Source: Streptosporangiaceae bacterium (lineage in GTDB: Bacteria > Actinomycetota > Actinomycetes > Streptosporangiales > Streptosporangiaceae). From it: DNA of 5,623 bases. The stretch is taken from contig JASHXW010000282.1 of assembly GCA_030043395.1 (NCBI GenBank), positions 1-5,623 on the forward strand, given 5' to 3'. Of this stretch, positions 4,577-5,623 are shown in pieces (within the stretch, counting starts at the first letter, position 1; each line of letters begins with the position of its first letter). Position numbers and translations under genes: made by a program. The notes beneath the pieces were generated by a model. It ran no database searches and was not told the origin of the DNA. It worked only from the letters and a program-made list of their open reading frames with translations.

Positions 4577-5623
4577 TCAGCGGCACGCTGCCGTAGGCAC
4601 CGGCGCAGGGACTGCCTCCAGCGTGACCTGAGGCTGGCGCTGCCGTGCGGTCAGCAGGGCGGCGACGACGATGCCCGCCCCGGAGAACAGCGCGATGATC
4701 ATCGTCAGGCCGTGCCGGAAAGTGGCGACCGGATCTCCTGGCACCGCGTGGGACAAGATTGCCACGAGCCCGGCGACGCCAAGCACGGTGCCGATCTGCC
4801 GCGCCATGTTGAGTATGCCGCTCCCGGTGCCGAACCTCGCCGGGGGAAGCGAGGCTGTGCCAGCGCCTAGCAACGCGGGAATCGCCAGCCCGACGCCGAC
4901 GCCGCCGAGGAGCTGGGACGGCAACAGGTGCGTGACGTAGGCGGCATTCGGCTGGATCCGGTCGAGCCACAGCAGCATCGCGCCCGCGTTCACGAAGCAG
5001 CCGATCACCGCGACCCTGCCCGGCCCGCCGATGCGCGCGGCGAGCGGCGCGACCAGCCTGGCGAACGGGAGCACCATCAGCGGTCCTGGCGCGAGGGCCA
5101 AGCCCGCCTGCACCGGCGAGTAATGCCACACCTCGGTGAGGAACTCGACGGCGTTGAGCACGAACGCGCCGAATGCCGCGTAGTACAAGATGGAGGCTGC
5201 GAACGCGCCGCTGAACGTGCGCGAGCGCAGCAGGCCCAGTTCGATGACGGGGGAGTGGTGCAGCCGCGAGCGGAACACCATCGCCGCGCCGAGTACCACC
5301 GCTCCGGCTAGCGTCCCGACGAAGAGCAGGGACCCCCAGCCCCACACCGGAGCCTTGACCAGGGCGAACGCGACGAGCCCGACGCTGGCCGCGAGCAGCC
5401 CGGCGCCGATGATGTCGGGCCGTCCCGCGGTGTTCTCGTCCTTGCTCTCGGGAACGACCCGCGTGGCGAGCAAGAGGGCGGCGAGCCCGACCGGGATGTT
5501 GACCCAGAACACCCAGCGCCAGCTGACCTCGACCAGGCTGCCGCCGATGACCGGGCCGAGCGCGGCGCCAAGCGCGCCCATCGCCGACCACGCGCCGATC
5601 GCCGACGGCCGTGCCTTGACCGA
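4577..5623 (-). CDS. DHA2-type MFS exporter, 5' end outside window
   Basis: This is the C-terminal 348 residues of a major facilitator superfamily transporter of the drug:H+ antiporter-2 type (EmrB/QacA-like, 14 helices), which exports drugs or metabolites across the cytoplasmic membrane using the proton gradient. The frame stays open to the window edge. The ATG at 5581 is internal, because the 14 codons before it (SVKARPSAIGAWSA) continue the family sequence. Motif C, GAALGPVIGG, is at visible residues 19-28, marking helix 5, followed by the DHA2-typical WRWVFWVNIPVG (35-46). About ten hydrophobic segments are visible, matching helices 5-14, so roughly four helices and the true start are missing. 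The tail after the last helix (ARQRQPQVTLEAVPAPV) is polar and probably cytoplasmic. It is convergent with the ASST-family gene, 16 bases apart. The substrate cannot be read from the sequence; export of a product made nearby is only a possibility. Confidence 0.92.
   Translation of the reverse strand, partial: SVKARPSAIGAWSAMGALGAALGPVIGGSLVEVSWRWVFWVNIPVGLAALLLATRVVPESKDENTAGRPDIIGAGLLAASVGLVAFALVKAPVWGWGSLLFVGTLAGAVVLGAAMVFRSRLHHSPVIELGLLRSRTFSGAFAASILYYAAFGAFVLNAVEFLTEVWHYSPVQAGLALAPGPLMVLPFARLVAPLAARIGGPGRVAVIGCFVNAGAMLLWLDRIQPNAAYVTHLLPSQLLGGVGVGLAIPALLGAGTASLPPARFGTGSGILNMARQIGTVLGVAGLVAILSHAVPGDPVATFRHGLTMIIALFSGAGIVVAALLTARQRQPQVTLEAVPAPVPTAACR

Noticed and set aside
5579..5581. ATG at 5581 (minus strand) as the MFS start
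   Set aside because: It would begin inside helix 5, and the upstream in-frame codons (ARPSAIGAWSA) match the DHA2 family. The gene is cut by the window edge.
4350..5591. A 413-codon minus-strand open frame covering the MFS gene region and running into the ASST-family gene
   Set aside because: It is out of phase with the clear MFS protein, is extremely rich in Arg, Gly, Ala and Pro, and shows no family motif. This is the expected shadow of a GC-rich gene.
1..5623. CRISPR array, insertion sequence, prophage, toxin-antitoxin or defence genes
   Set aside because: No regularly spaced repeats, transposase, recombinase, terminal inverted repeats or small paired genes were found. All long coding stretches are assigned to metabolic, unknown-function or transport families.

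Overview
The window is GC-rich with strong G/C bias at codon third positions, uses a TTG start, has a Tat-exported enzyme, and carries protein families common in high-GC soil actinobacteria. An actinomycete (mycobacterial, pseudonocardial or streptosporangial type) is the likely source, but no marker gene fixes the genus. I see no RNA genes, CRISPR arrays, insertion sequences, integrases or att-like repeats. It reads as ordinary chromosomal accessory-metabolism DNA.

Layout from left to right. (1) A two-gene plus-strand operon: a short-chain dehydrogenase/reductase (58-834) is followed by a PAPS-type P-loop sulfotransferase (831-2054). The second gene most likely starts at a TTG that overlaps the SDR stop codon, so the two are probably translationally coupled. 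The pair resembles, from memory, the Rv3530c-Rv3529c pair of Mycobacterium tuberculosis. (2) A convergent DUF2461 gene on the minus strand (2109-2756), separated from the sulfotransferase by a hairpin that could end transcription from both sides. (3) A 271-base divergent intergenic region (2757-3027) with several palindromes. (4) A Tat-exported beta-propeller protein of the arylsulfotransferase (ASST) family (3028-4560). (5) A convergent minus-strand gene for a DHA2-type 14-helix MFS drug/metabolite exporter (4577 to the right edge), whose first four helices lie outside the window.

Working together: the SDR and the sulfotransferase could act in sequence, the SDR setting the oxidation state of an alcohol/ketone on a lipid or sterol-like substrate and the sulfotransferase sulfating a hydroxyl from PAPS in the cytoplasm. 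The ASST-family protein belongs to a mechanistically unrelated, PAPS-independent family and would act outside the membrane. Two unrelated sulfotransferase-type families within about 1 kb is the most notable feature here. A shared pathway is only an inference, because the genes lie in different transcription units. I do not see a clearly new multi-gene system.
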